Below, in pieces: positions 10,084-20,527 of a stretch of 44,153 nt of DNA. Each line of letters opens with the position of its first letter. The first letter of the stretch is position 1. The translations under genes and the position numbers were made by a program. The notes under the pieces are model-generated. The model did not search any database and was not told the DNA's origin. It was given only the letters and a program-made list of their open reading frames with translations. The stretch comes from Amphimedon queenslandica. Taxonomy: Eukaryota; Porifera; Demospongiae; Haplosclerida; Niphatidae. Location: assembly GCF_000090795.2 (NCBI RefSeq), contig NW_003546383.1, positions 1,590 through 45,742 on the forward strand. Reading direction: 5' to 3'.

Positions 10084-13000
10084 TGCCTATTGCCTAAAAT
10101 AAGTGCTAGATCTATGTTGTGTATTATTTGTAAAGTAAACTGTTGTATTTTTGAAATAATGTATGAAGCAAGTATGAATCCTATATAGTGATTGTAGTTA
10201 TTATAATTTTGTGTTAAATGGTTGATGACTTGATGTATACTATATGCATGTAATTCTCAGTCCAAAAAAAATTATGACAATAAACTTCCGTAGTCTTTTT
10301 CGCAATGGCTGATGTAATTCGTCAATACCATGGAGCACTCTTTTTTTTTAAACATTTAAGCACTTATTGATTGATAATGCTTGTGTGTTGTGCAAATATT
10401 AACTTGTTATTGGATTGGCTCTATGACCACAAAGTGCTCTTTGGTTTTAAAAGAAAGCCTTGACATTATATGGATTATATCTTTATAACTATGTACAAAT
10501 TTAGCACTGTCCAAAGAAGGAAGAAAAGGCACTACCTCAATAAACGAATTCACTATAAATGTTTCAATGTAAGATTTTGTAATAGTACATAAATATCATA
10601 TAGTACCAGTAATGTTTAAATTAATAAATTACATTCTGTTATGATTATGTGGTTAGGTTAATCATATTCATGCTAATCACATGTGCGTAAGTTAAAACTG
10701 CGTCAAACCACAAACCCACGTGGTGCTGCAGTTGGAAATTGTTTTCCATTGTTCTCTGAGTTTGCTTCTTTTTGAAGCCACATGTCCAGTTCTTGACCCG
10801 AGCTCAAAGGAATGATGTAAAAGCCAACATGAGCGGTTCTCTGGCTTAAAAGATTCTGTGTTGATAGCAGAAGATGAAAGAAGAAGAAGTCTAAAGAATT
10901 TGCAGAAATTCGAATTTGGGCCTATTCTCCAGGAATGCTCCCGCTACATTACAGTCCACTTTAAAGGTACCAGGAGAATTGCTCAGTGAAGGAGAGAGCT
11001 CATCGAAGCCATTTATAAGGCTGTACAACATAAGATAAAAGAGTTATAAGTGTTTTAAAATCATAAAAATGGCTGACATCTTGAAAAATCAAGCTCAATC
11101 CTACATATAGGCTACCGCCTATATAATATACTTTTGTCAGAAAGAACACTCCTTATTCCATTTAAGTCGAAAGATGCAACAATTATTGCATACTTTTCTT
11201 CAATGACGTCTTTGGTGTGAGAATTTCTAGATCTGGTGCTTGCAAGCTTTGCTAATTGCAGACACCATTTTGTGACACATATTGTCACTCCATAGTAGCT
11301 TTTCCATTGTCAGTTTTTACAGTAAAACAAAGCCTGTTTTTTGATAGCTTTTGTGTAACTCTGATAATGTTTCTGGCAAAATTTTGTTACTAAGATTTTT
11401 AAGACACCGATTTTGATACATTTAATCGCCATCAATTGATAAAAATGCTGACAGACTATTATTTATGGGGGCAACAGCCAAGAGCTTTAGTATTTTCAAT
11501 ATGTTGGGGATCATTTGATATTTTTTTTTGATTGAGATAGTTGTAATATCGTAGTAAAAAGTTGACTTATGACTAGATTCTAGCATTTCCCCCAATTGTA
11601 TGGAAATTTATTATTTCATAAAAGTCGTAGTCTATTGTTATTGATAAATGAACCTAAAATTTAAAGAAAGGTTTAGTGTATCTACAAATTTATATCCAAC
11701 CCTGTTTACTTTAAAGAAGAGGTCAGTGCCACTATTACAAAGTAGGTAGAAACTGAGAAGCTTGAGTTGGGTTTTGAAATTGAAGCTATTACCATAAGAG
11801 GTAGTTGAAAGTTTACATGTGGTCAGTTAGACAAGATCCTTTAAAATCAATTTACTGCAAGTTACGGACTTACATCGAAGCAGCACAGCTGTTTCAGAAA
11901 ATCCTACCAGTATTATACCTGTGTTAATGGAGCATGGAAATGGAAATTCATGCATGTGTGATATGGTTTCATATGTGCAAGCAAAAATACAAACCAATGA
12001 GGGTGTAGTGCTTTGAGCCATGCAGTACAATGAATTAAGGTTTGGACAATGCCAAAAATTAGATTTGAATCCGATGGCAAGTTGTTTTGACCTCAATATT
12101 AAAAGTATTGAGTACCGATTTAGTTGTAGTAATTAATAATAATTTAACTTTATGGGATACCTTTCTGACCATACTTGTTTCAATCTTTAAAATTAAAAGT
12201 ACTAGAAAGAATGTAAAACATTGAGGGGCTCCACCTCCAGACCGCACCTCCCAGTCACGCCCAGACTTACGTTCAAGTTCTTGTAAGTAAGGGCTTCGCC
12301 CAATAATAATTTTTAAAAAGTAGGCAGGTTCTCATGAGTTATTGTTGGCTTTACATCAGTCAATAATAATTGCCATTGAGGCATATTATACCTTGTTCTT
12401 CTAGTGAATATTTTGTTAAGCTTGATATCTATGTCGTGTCCTGGCATTTTTTGGCTGGACTTAGAAACAGATAGTCTAACCATGGATTTTGCGACCGTTT
12501 TTATGATGCGTTTTTCAGTATTCTTGGCTATTTTTTTGAAGTTAAGAAGAAAATACCAAAAAATTTTATTGTGACGATCTTCATTTTTGGCTCAAGTAGA
12601 GCTATCATCTGTTTTACAAACTTGTATTGTTCAGAACTGGAGATTTTAAAATTAAAAGTGTTCATAATTGACCAGCCTACTTTAAACAGTCACTCTTTAT
12701 AATCACGAACAGATTACCTTATAATAAGATGTAAATCATTAAAATGATAGTTACATAGAAAGAAATGTTATTTTGAAAGTTAACAAAATGATTTAACAAT
12801 CAACAACAGCTAATTGATTGTTCATAAACTGTATCTCATAAACTCAGTAGTTGTTTGTAGTAGCTTTTTTTGTACGTGCATGCACAATGCTGAAGTATTT
12901 AGACGGAAAAGGTCTTTCAGTACATACAAGTTTAAACACAAACCAAAAATAAGTGGAGAACATGATTTTCATGTGTTATGTTAATTAATAAAATGTTTGT

Positions 13001-13556
13001 CCACGTAGCAGTCAAAATGGCAGTTAGCTTGCTGCTTAACACATGGTGTTAGAGACAGGAATAGAGTCATGAGTCATGTATTGGAGTATAGGCAAAAGCT
13101 GTGCATGCGTTGTGCTGACAATAGTACAGGAGGTAGAATAATGTCCATTAATCATGACAATGTTCAAAATTAAACGTGATAACATTTGCTTGCTGTCCCA
13201 CACTTTGCTTTTAGTTTAAATTGCTTAATCTACAACTAATTAAATAGTACTAATAATAGTTATAAAGAAGTACTTTACTTTGAGACACAAAAGGAGACTA
13301 GCAGTAGCCATTTTCCTCTTTTCTGCCACATGCTCACTACAATACTGTCATCATTTGCTAATTAAGGCACCATTACAAAACCTTTGATTTCTATAGGTTT
13401 ATTTGTTAAGTTAGTTACAACGCCCCTGTAACAGACATTTTTGCAATACAGGTCAATGGTATTTATAATCACTCATGCCACGCCCTAGAGGTTATGAATA
13501 CCATACTGTGTGCATCTGTTATGATTTTTACATATTTTTGTTTTATGGCATGATAG
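10084..13556. other. Long AT-rich stretch without a recognised gene
   Basis: No transposase, exon with matching phases, or RNA gene was recognised. The best open frame is about 60 codons on the plus strand at 11832-12016 (contains SENPTSIIPVLMEHGNG) with no known motif. Short hairpin-like words of the type gggcttcgccc near 12290 and a GC-rich snippet at 12225-12275 resemble repeat ends, without a second terminus. Treated as intergenic or old repeats. Confidence 0.4.
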
Positions 13557-15470
13557 GAGAAGAGTTGATCATTTTGAATTCAAGAAATATTTTAGAACAA
13601 CTCGAAACTCTTCGGTATTCCATTCAGCTGATTCGTTTAGGAAGTCAAGTTCCTGAAGATGATGAGGAATATCCTCCTATTCGTTCCTCAGTTCCTGTCA
13701 GTGCAGTGGCAAACTCTTTGTCTTACTTAACTTCTAAACAGCATGATAGAAGTGGAAAAGGAAGAAGGGACAACAGTGCCTTATTAAGTTGTCATGTTGA
13801 TTATGATACTTACAGATTAAGCAAAGAAAGGACAAAGGAGTTTGTGGTTACTGCCGAAGTGCATCATTTGGAAGTAGACTCTGAAACGGACTGTGGAAAG
13901 AAAAAAATGGTACAAAATCATTGCAAAAACCTCACAGTGTGTTATATGTAACATACAGTACTTGTAATTCATGCTTTATTTTCGGTAGGGCAAAGATGAT
14001 GAATCAAGTACTGTTTTCAGTATGTTGCTAATTTTTACTGACTTTTAATTTAATATAATGTAGCTTGTGATATAGTTTATCTTGAGCAGAATTACAGAGA
14101 GAATCACATGTATGGTAATCAAAGTGGTAGTGTAAAGGAGAGTTCTTTGCAGTTGACAAAACAATGTCAGGTACATCACTATAATGCATCATTTTATTGT
14201 GAATGGAGTACAGTACATCCTCCATTATCGAACATCTTGGTGCATTTTTATTTGGAGAAGTGTTCAAATAGCTGAATAAGTCCTGATAAGTGAAATACAG
14301 CGCAGAATGCAGTAGACTGACCTATTCTGTCCTTTTTTGAAGAATAAATGTGCATGACTTTCCTTCCTCTAACTCGCAAAGCATCTCAGGCTTCTCTTTA
14401 ATGGTCTTCCTCTTGGGTAAGCTCCGTTAAACTCATGCTCTAGTAGCCATTTTAACCGGTTATTAATAAATTAACTAGTCTGAGCATGCACATTAGAGAC
14501 AGCCATGTATTTGGATAAACGAGGGTTTGGATAACCGGTGTTCGGATAATAGAGGATGTACTGTACTTTCATCCACAAGTAAAATCAAATATTCTATTAA
14601 TTCAAATTTGGTGGTACTTGCACAATTTCTGTTTCATGGGCCAAGCATTTCATCATTGACATAATTGACATTTTTAGATGATGCTACAAAAACTTAGCTT
14701 TCTCAGTCATATTCATTGCCTTGATGGGCAATATGATGATGACACCATGAATGCAGTGCAGTCTTTCCAAGTAATGTTATATAAAAATATTTAATTTATT
14801 AAAATAAATACATACATTTATATTATAGATTGCACATAATCAGCAAGATGATTTTTCATCAGTAGGTGTTATGGTTCAAAAATTGAATGACTGTTTTGGA
14901 ATGTTTTTAGATTCAACTTCCAGAAAATGGTTATTTGTCTATTGCTACACTACAATATCTCAGACAGGAGCTTTTGACTGTGTTTGCTAATTTAATGAGG
15001 TGCTAATAACAATAATGATAATTTTGATAATGCATTTGTAATAGGCTTAGAAAGAATGTTGGCTTAGATGTGCTAACTAGTTTTGACCCTATGTCAATAG
15101 ACCCTGATGATATGAAGAAATTCTTTAACTTTATTGTTAGTTTTCAAAAAAAAGTCAAGATACCTCAGACTGGAACGTTGTGCACCAAAACTATATTTCA
15201 TATCAAAAGATTGCTGCAGGTGCAGCAAACATTTTCATTTCGGGGAAATAGTTTTTAGTGTTTTATGTTTTAAGCATAATTATTAATGTTCTTAGTTATA
15301 AAAATTAATTTTTACACTCAACGTTTTGGAGCCTAGCTGAGTGAGTCCTATACTTACATGTAGCTAAGCATTATGATTTCAGAATTGAGATTAAAGGTTT
15401 TGCCGTTGGTGACAGCATTATCTTACCTCAAGACAATAAAACACGCCATGCACATTATTGTGGTACAATG
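13557..15470 (+). CDS. Unrecognised multi-exon gene, possible peptidoglycan-binding-like fold
   Basis: Exons supported by GT-AG sites are 13557-13909, 14678-14770, 14829-14861, 14911-14999 and 15045-15219; 15383-15470 is possible but its phase does not follow directly. Introns of 49 bp (14862-14910) and 45 bp (15000-15044) keep phase exactly. The first exon reads LEQLETLRYSIQLIRLGSQV, PEDDEEYPPIRSSVPVSAVA and CHVDYDTYRLSKERTKEFVV. The next four combine to LSFLSHIHCLDGQYDDDTMN, AVQSFQ, LPENGYLSIATLQYLRQELL and DVLTSFDPMSIDPDDMKKFF. The pattern L-x-x-L-x-F-L, DGxYxxxTxxAVxxFQ, LPxxGxLxxxTLxxL resembles the PG_binding_1 repeat (PF01471), an inference from spacing only. I cannot name the protein. 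The link between the first exon and the rest crosses a 769-bp intron that contains a MITE. Both gene ends are missing; the downstream side meets a transposon at 15574. Confidence 0.55.
14211..14563. mobile_element. pogo/mariner-type MITE with TA target duplication
   Basis: The left end cagtacatcctccattatc and the inverted right end cagtacatcctctattatcc match closely, flanked by TA at 14209-14210 and 14564-14565. At 353 bp with no ORF it is a miniature non-autonomous element. It sits in the long intron between exons 13557-13909 and 14678-14770 of the unrecognised gene. A degraded copy is at 5492-5840. Confidence 0.85.
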
Positions 15471-15735
15471 GTAATAAGACATTAAGGAGCCTTCTTGTGA
15501 TAAAAGTGTTTTAAAAGACAGAAATCGTGGTAAAATTGTGACAGTTTAAAAATCATAAAGGACATAAAATTTTCAAAGTGTCTACAGGTGTGGTAACCGG
15601 ACACAGTATTCAGGGCTAGAGGTCCGGTAATAGGGGCTTCGCCCCTATATTATATGTAATACTGGGGCTACATCCCAGTATGAATAATCGAGTATAAATC
15701 CAAAGACCAGCATCACAAATGCAGCAGGGTCGTGG

Positions 15736-15791
15736 TGGTGCAGTGGAGAGGCTCATGTGGATTGCATGGATGTGGGCAGTGGTTCGAATCC
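15736..15791 (+). promoter_or_regulatory. tRNA-like Pol III A and B boxes (SINE-like head), copy A
   Basis: TGGTGCAGTGG at 15736-15746 matches the A box (TRGYNNARNGG), and GGTTCGAATCC at 15781-15791 is a perfect B box (GGTTCRANTCC). The 34-bp gap is the normal tRNA spacing, and the bases around the B box can pair as a T-arm (AGTGG with CCGTT, with wobbles). No complete cloverleaf with a 7-bp acceptor stem is evident, so this is a tRNA-derived promoter and not a tRNA gene. Confidence 0.75.
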
Positions 15792-15890
15792 GTTCAGGAC
15801 TACTGCATCGAACTATGCTACAGTTTATGATTTTTTTCATTTTTTAAAAATGATTTTTTTCTGTTTGTTTCTCCTTTTGGGCTTTATTTA

Positions 15891-16400
15891 CAGAGGTGTA
15901 TTTAGGGGGGGGGGGCTGAGGGGGCTTGAGCACCCCCCTCATGGCTGGGCTCAGAAAAAATTACTCAAATCCTGGACTCTTGCATCACTACCAAGCCTCC
16001 TAACAAAGTTATCTAGCCCCCTGATCATGATTTCAGCAGTTTCCAGTGCTTTAAGGCTTTGGCGGCTGCAGAAGTCCAACTCAGCCTAGGCATTTCTAAT
16101 TAAAGGGGTGTGGTAAAAGGGTTAAATAGCATTGTTTCTACTTCCGGTCTAATTTTTAACCTAGGCAATGACCCCCAATGCCTAGGCCTGCAGCCGCCTA
16201 TGCTTTAAGGAGCAATCAGAAGTACCAGTATCATGGCAGGTCGCATGACAGTATGCTTGAAATGATCTTGGCCCCACCCGTAATTGACAAAAATGCAGAA
16301 AAAGGCCGTTTTACCGCCGTAAAAGTGGGTGTGGCCAAAATCGTGGCATGCTTAGCGCGCCCTCAGCTCCCCTCTTCTTATATTCCTAGATACGCCCCTG
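15891..16400. mobile_element. MITE nested in copy A
   Basis: The left end cagaggtgtatttagggggg and the inverted right end caggggcgtatctagg form an inverted repeat, and the segment is absent from copy B at the matching place, so it is an insertion of 510 bp. The CAGGGGCG-type terminus is common among hAT MITEs, but I could not see a clean 8-bp duplication: flanks are tttattta and attaagtc. It has internal palindromes around cctaggcat. A diverged fragment of the same right half appears at 23040-23165. Confidence 0.7.
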
Positions 16401-16687
16401 ATTAAGTCAAGAAATAACACACTCTCATACATCTTATCCTCCGGGGTCGTAGGGTTGGGATTGGGGTTTAGTGTTTAGTTTTTAGAGCACCCTCTCGTAC
16501 ATCTTAGCCTCCGGGATTGTTGAGTTTTGGGATTAGGGTTTAGTGTTTCTTGATAAAAAGATTAAGATCCATTTTGCACTATTGTGCATGCGCACAAGCT
16601 GTTTTACGGAGAAAAACAGACTGCCGGATCTCTAGCAATTGAAAACTGTGTCTGGTTACCGGTCCTCTAGACACAGCCTAAAATTTT

Positions 16688-17030
16688 ATGTTCTAAGTAT
16701 GTGCCAGCTATAGCCATAGCATCTATTCAATTCATGTATGCCTACCAGAAAAAAATTTTTGGCAAGTGCACTTATCAATGAAAATTCTCATTATCCCCCT
16801 CCTGGGCTATTGTTGTTAAGCCAACTCTGTCCTCCTTTCCTGTAAGATCTTGCACCCAATATTGGGTGAACTGAAAAATCTGTCACAACTCATTTCTCCA
16901 TACATTACCGCAAATTTGACCATTTGCTTCAAACACATGGTTTAGACTTAAAGGTGTGATCTCTAACAAGATATTTCTCTAACAAGATTTTTCTTCCAGC
17001 TGCAGTGCAAAGGCTCTCTCTGTAGCTGAG
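16688..17030. other. No gene recognised
   Basis: A short unique-looking stretch between copy A and the helicase fragment. No ORF with motif, no inverted repeat. Confidence 0.4.
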
Positions 17031-17215
17031 GCTAAAGTTAGTATAACTCTGGAAATTGAGCGATGAGAAGCAGTGCGTGCTGTTTCACAGAATATAGATG
17101 TCTTGTGTGCTACCAACTGGTTATGGCAAGTCCCTAGTACTTGGCATAGACTACTTGCAATGGCTTTTGAATAGACCCCTTTACACTATTATAAGTAATA
17201 TTTATGGCATGGTTA
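17031..17215 (+). pseudogene. RecQ-like helicase fragment (Walker A region)
   Basis: The plus strand gives a motif I block, CVLPTGYGKSLVLGIDYLQ, preceded in another frame by EAVRAVSQNIDVLC, the usual lead-in (E-A-V-x-A-x-x-x-x-x-D-V-L-C) of RecQ-family helicases. The PTGYGKS form of Walker A is typical of the RecQ-like ORFs that are abundant in invertebrate repeats. A frameshift lies at about 17100 and all further helicase motifs are missing, so only about 60 residues remain. It shares orientation with the tyrosine recombinase fragment at 20037, with a Gypsy element between them. Confidence 0.65.
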
Positions 17216-17276
17216 GTATGTCTGTATGGGATTTATCAGACCCAAGGCCAAGGGTGAGGGTGCGTTTGTCTCCATA

Positions 17277-18480
17277 TCAGCCTGAGGCGAGGCTGATGGC
17301 TGTATGTGAGTATGTGAGTAGGCGGTGATCCGTATAGACATGAAAATTATGTCCTTCTAAAAAATAAGAGAAATGTTGTATAGAAGAGTATATTGCTAAC
17401 AAATCTCTATCCAATGTACTGTAGTTGCATTCTGCGGCACTAAGTTTCCTAAAGAAATATGATAACAGTTGCCAATGACCATCGATTAGTTGTTGTAGCA
17501 CCGCTCCTATTGCTAGATCAGACGCATCAGTCATAAGAGAAGTAGGTGCATTCAGTACAGGATGAAACAGTAAGGTAACATCGGCTAGAGTGTCCTTAAT
17601 ATTAGTGAATGAAGACAGAGCATCAGGAGTCCATTGCAGATCACCTTTTAAAATCTTAGTTGATGGCAGTAATGAATGTAGTGATGACAGAATCTTAGCG
17701 CATGATAGAATAAATCTGTGATAAAAGTTCACTAGTCCTAGGAATTGGCATAATTGCTTCGGAGTGGTTGAGGATAATTACGAATTGCATGACTTTTGTC
17801 CTCCAATGGGCGGATTCCACATTGATCGATGTGATAACCTAAAAAGAAAGAAGGGTTAGCAAATACACACTTATTAGAGTTTATAACAATTCCATGTTTT
17901 TGAATCTAGTTAGTATTGCAGTGAGATGAGAGATATGTTCCTCTCTAGTACTACTAGTGACAAGTACATCATCAATATAGGCGTAGCGAAAGGGAAGTTC
18001 ATGAAGGACATCATCAATAAATCCTTGAAATGATTGCGCTGCATTGCGAAGAACAAATGGAATTCGAACAAATTCAAACAGACCAAACAGAGTCGTGACA
18101 GTGGTTTTGTGAATGTCCTCAGAGGAAACAGGTATTTGATGAAATGCTCGTACTAGATCTAGTTTTGAAAATACAGTTTTACCTTGTAAAGTAACTGTAA
18201 AATCATGAATATGCGGTACAGGGTACCTATCAGCTGTAGTATGACTATTGAGGAGGCCATAATCTCCACATGGTCTCCAGTTAGTAGAGCACTTTTTAGG
18301 GACCATGTGCATTGGTGAAGACCAGTTACTTGATGAAAGTTCGATAATCCCAAGCTGTAGCATGTGATCAAACTCAGCTTTAGCAATCTGAAGCTTCTCA
18401 GGAGATAGTCTTTGAGGATGTGCGGTGACAGGAGGTCTTGTAGTGAAAATGTGATGAACAGTATTATGTTTTACAGGAGT
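17277..18480 (-). pseudogene. Gypsy reverse transcriptase and RNase H
   Basis: The frame 18363-17881 carries the RT fingers and palm: [38 protein letters not shown] and the catalytic YIDDVLV, which is intact. Upstream (to about 18480) [18 protein letters not shown] is readable. After a frame break at about 17740-17880, frame 17732-17277 carries NFYHRF, LQWTPDALSSF, LMTDASDLAIGAVLQQ and YTDHRLL: RT thumb and RNase H with its DAS aspartate. The remainder of RNase H and all of integrase are missing. This is the polymerase that would copy the element RNA. The first catalytic D (SKLD) and YIDD remain, but the frameshift and truncation make it non-functional. Confidence 0.9.
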
Positions 18481-18819
18481 GTCACTATTGGAGGGTTGAG
18501 TAACTTCTGAATATTGCCGAGGGAGAGCACTGAATTTGTCTTGAAAAGGGGTTGATATGTATGGAGCTGAGTAACATCAGGAGGTTCACACAGAGAGAGT
18601 CCTTGAACTTGTCATTGTGTGAAAGAGGCAATAAGATGCTTGTTGCGCATATCAACTAAGAGATTGTGACTCTTAAGAAAATCAGCTCCAATGATAGGGT
18701 GTCTTACATCTGCAAGGATGAATATCCAACGAAATGGACAGCGCAAACCAAGGTTCAATGTAAGAGACCTTTGACCATATGTAGGTATGACTGAATTTTT
18801 TGCAGCCTGTTTGAGAGAC

Positions 18820-18900
18820 TAGTTTTGCTGCGTAGTCGTTCAGGAGGAGTAGGAGGGAGGACACTAATTTTAGCTCCAGTATCGATCAGAAAACAATAAC
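18820..18900 (-). pseudogene. Gypsy aspartic protease remnant
   Basis: The minus strand reads YCFLIDTGAKISVLPPTPP, a retropepsin active site (D-T-G-A). Downstream residues toward 18640 run through stops. It would cleave the Gag-Pol polyprotein. It lies between gag and RT as expected for Gypsy elements. Confidence 0.8.
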
Positions 18901-18989
18901 CTAAACAAGATCAGACAAGTAAAATAAGCGACTATTATTGAGTTGGCCAGGGTCACTGGTTGCCATCAGTGCCTGGCCTGGTCGTTTTC

Positions 18990-19786
18990 CGTCCAGGTCA
19001 AGGTGGTTGACATATCCTGGTAGCAGCCTGAAATCGACTGTGGTACCAGCAAAGTGTAGTACTCTGATGTTGTGTAGTTACAGGGCGAGCTGGACTAGAG
19101 CGACGAGAGTGATGAGCTGAACGGGATGCTTTCTTACGTTGTGACAACTGCTTTTGTTGTGATTCAAGTAGTGTCTTGAGAGCAGCAATTTCAGCACTGA
19201 TTTGCTCAACTACAGTAGAAGTAGCCACAGTGGATACTTGTGGTGTGAAGACCTCAAGTAAGTCTTCATGAATTTTATCCCCAGAGCCAGCCAATACCAT
19301 ACAAACATTATGTGGAAGTTGTTGTAAAAATAACTCTCACAGAAAAGAACCGTCAGTAGGTGCCACTTTATCTCCTAGTAGTTGTTGCATTCGATGGAGC
19401 AATTGAGAGGGCTTTCTATCACCAAGCTCTTCTGAATTAAATAATTGTTGCAGGCGGCGTTGTTCAGAAGTAGCAGTGCACTTCACCTACTGTTATTTGA
19501 GAGTGTTGTATTGAGCAAAAGTAGGAGGATGGAGGATGAGGTCACATACTTCCATATAGCATATGGTGGAGAAAGAGAAGCAATGACGTGTTCAAACATG
19601 GTCTTCTGGGAAGTAATTCGTCTTGTAGCAAATTGAGCTTCTACCTGCGTGAACCAAACAAGAAGATCCGCTTCCCAGAATGGTGGTAGCTTGACTTAAA
19701 CAGAAGAAATGTCGACGGTAGCAGCAGGAAACAGAGGAGCAGGAGTAGTCGACCTCGGAGGTGTTGAAGGGCACAAACAAGACATA
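18990..19786 (-). pseudogene. Gypsy gag
   Basis: Pieces in several frames read MSCLCPSTPP, VKLPPFWEADLLVWFTQVEA, then QRRLQQLFNSEELGDRKPSQ, LLHRMQQLLG, LFLQQLPHNVCMVLAGSG and HEDLLEVFTPQVSTV, followed by a coiled-coil-like ISAEIAALKTLLESQQKQL and a basic tail. This is the capsid-type Gag of a widespread metazoan Gypsy group. An internal stop (after DGSFL) and at least two frameshifts are present. No CCHC knuckle is evident before the protease. Confidence 0.85.
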
Positions 19787-19800
19787 GTTTGGGTCACCAA
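19783..19800 (-). promoter_or_regulatory. Gypsy primer-binding site
   Basis: Directly inside the LTR the minus strand reads ttggtgacccaaactatg, starting TGG as expected for pairing with a tRNA 3' CCA end, and located between LTR and gag start. Confidence 0.65.
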
Positions 19801-20036
19801 TGTGGTTACTTGACTTTTCATTAACAGATTGATCTGATAAACAAGTAACAACAACTGATAAGTGAGCATAAACACAAATAAGCTAGATGGAGAAGGATAT
19901 AGAGAAAGACAAAGATGAGAAACACAAGTGTACAGAGAGAGTGTGTGTGTGTCAGAAATAATTAATTAGTAATAAATAATAATAAGTGAATATTAATAAT
20001 AATGAATGTATATATAATGTGAGCATTGCTGCTACA
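19801..20036 (-). repeat. Gypsy 5' LTR, 236 bp
   Basis: On the minus strand the segment begins TGTAGCAGCAATGC and ends AACCACA (TG...CA), and is followed immediately by the primer-binding site. It contains simple TA-, GT- and CT-rich stretches. No second copy is in the window because the 3' end of the element is missing, so the boundary at 20036 rests on the TG/CA rule and on the change to recombinase coding sequence at 20037. Confidence 0.65.
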
Positions 20037-20527
20037 AAATGATGGCTTATTATTGGTATACAGAACATGGAAGCAAGAACAACTTGGGAGGAGTAAAGCA
20101 AGTCAGGAAGAGGCAGCCAAACAAGGTAGTCAAGCATTTTACTAATCCCTCACTTGGATACCGATGTTTAGTATGTTTGCTTGACTTATATATCTCCAAA
20201 ACGACTCAATTCAAGCCAGATAGTAGTGACAGTGACACATTTTACTTAAGGCTAATGATTGAAGATTACAGCTGTGATGATTCAGAGAAGCAATGGTTTT
20301 ATGTCTGTGCAATTGGCCATAATACTTTAAAAGGCATGGTTAAAGGTATGTGTAAAGATGCAGGGATTTCATTTGAAGAAAAGTCAAATCACAGTTTATG
20401 TGCTGCATCTGCCACAAGAATGATGGATGCTGGATTGCAGGAGAAAGTCATAATGGACAGGACTGGGCATCATTCTCTAGATGGACTGAAGCCATATAGC
20501 AGTATCACAGATTTGCAACAGCAGTGA
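20037..20527 (+). pseudogene. Crypton-like tyrosine recombinase (DUF3504), 5'-truncated
   Basis: The frame 20039-20527 reads YTEHGSKNNLGGVKQVRKRQ, then RCLVCLLDLYISK, IGHNTLKGMVKGMCKDAGIS, SNHSLCAASATRMMDAG and IMDRTGHHSLDGLKPYSS. This is the C-terminal catalytic half of the Crypton-derived domain also found in ZMYM and QRICH1 proteins. The H-x-x-R box is H-S-L-C: the catalytic arginine codon has become TGT, consistent with a CpG transition. The nucleophile tyrosine (KPY) and the GH motif are kept. The N-terminal half is missing because the Gypsy LTR lies exactly at 20036. The ATG at 20039 is therefore not a real start. Confidence 0.85.

Larger units (their letters stand above)
15574..16679. 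mobile_element. hAT-like non-autonomous element with tRNA-type boxes, copy A
   Basis: Ends gtgtctacagg...ggtaaccggacacag and its inverse (16640-16674) form terminal inverted repeats of about 30 bp. An inner inverted repeat (gctagaggtccgg against ccggatctctagc) follows. The perfect 8-bp direct repeat AAAATTTT flanks it at 15566-15573 and 16680-16687, the duplication size of the hAT superfamily. Internally come a ggggcttcgcccc hairpin, a ctgggg...cccag hairpin, a tRNA-like Pol III promoter (15736-15791), and two direct repeats of about 70 bp (16419-16560). Copy B at 35334-35932 has the same order. Copy A is longer because another MITE (15891-16400) is inserted. No coding capacity. Confidence 0.8.
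17277..20036 (-). mobile_element. Ty3/Gypsy LTR retrotransposon, 3'-truncated
   Basis: Minus-strand order from the right: LTR (19801-20036), primer-binding site, gag (to about 18990), protease, reverse transcriptase and the start of RNase H, ending abruptly near 17277. Integrase, polypurine tract and the 3' LTR are missing. Frames are broken by stops and shifts in gag and protease. The 5' LTR abuts the Crypton-like recombinase fragment at 20037 and so appears inserted into that gene. Confidence 0.85.

Noticed and set aside
15383-15470. Assignment of the last exon (EIKGFAVGDSIILPQD) to an autophagy FIP200/ATG11-type claw domain
   Set aside because: Only the F-x-V-G-D spacing is shared and the exon phase does not follow directly from the previous exon; too weak.
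15731-15800. A functional tRNA gene
   Set aside because: A and B boxes are excellent, but no 7-bp acceptor stem or clear anticodon arm can be folded, and the segment is part of a repeated TIR element.
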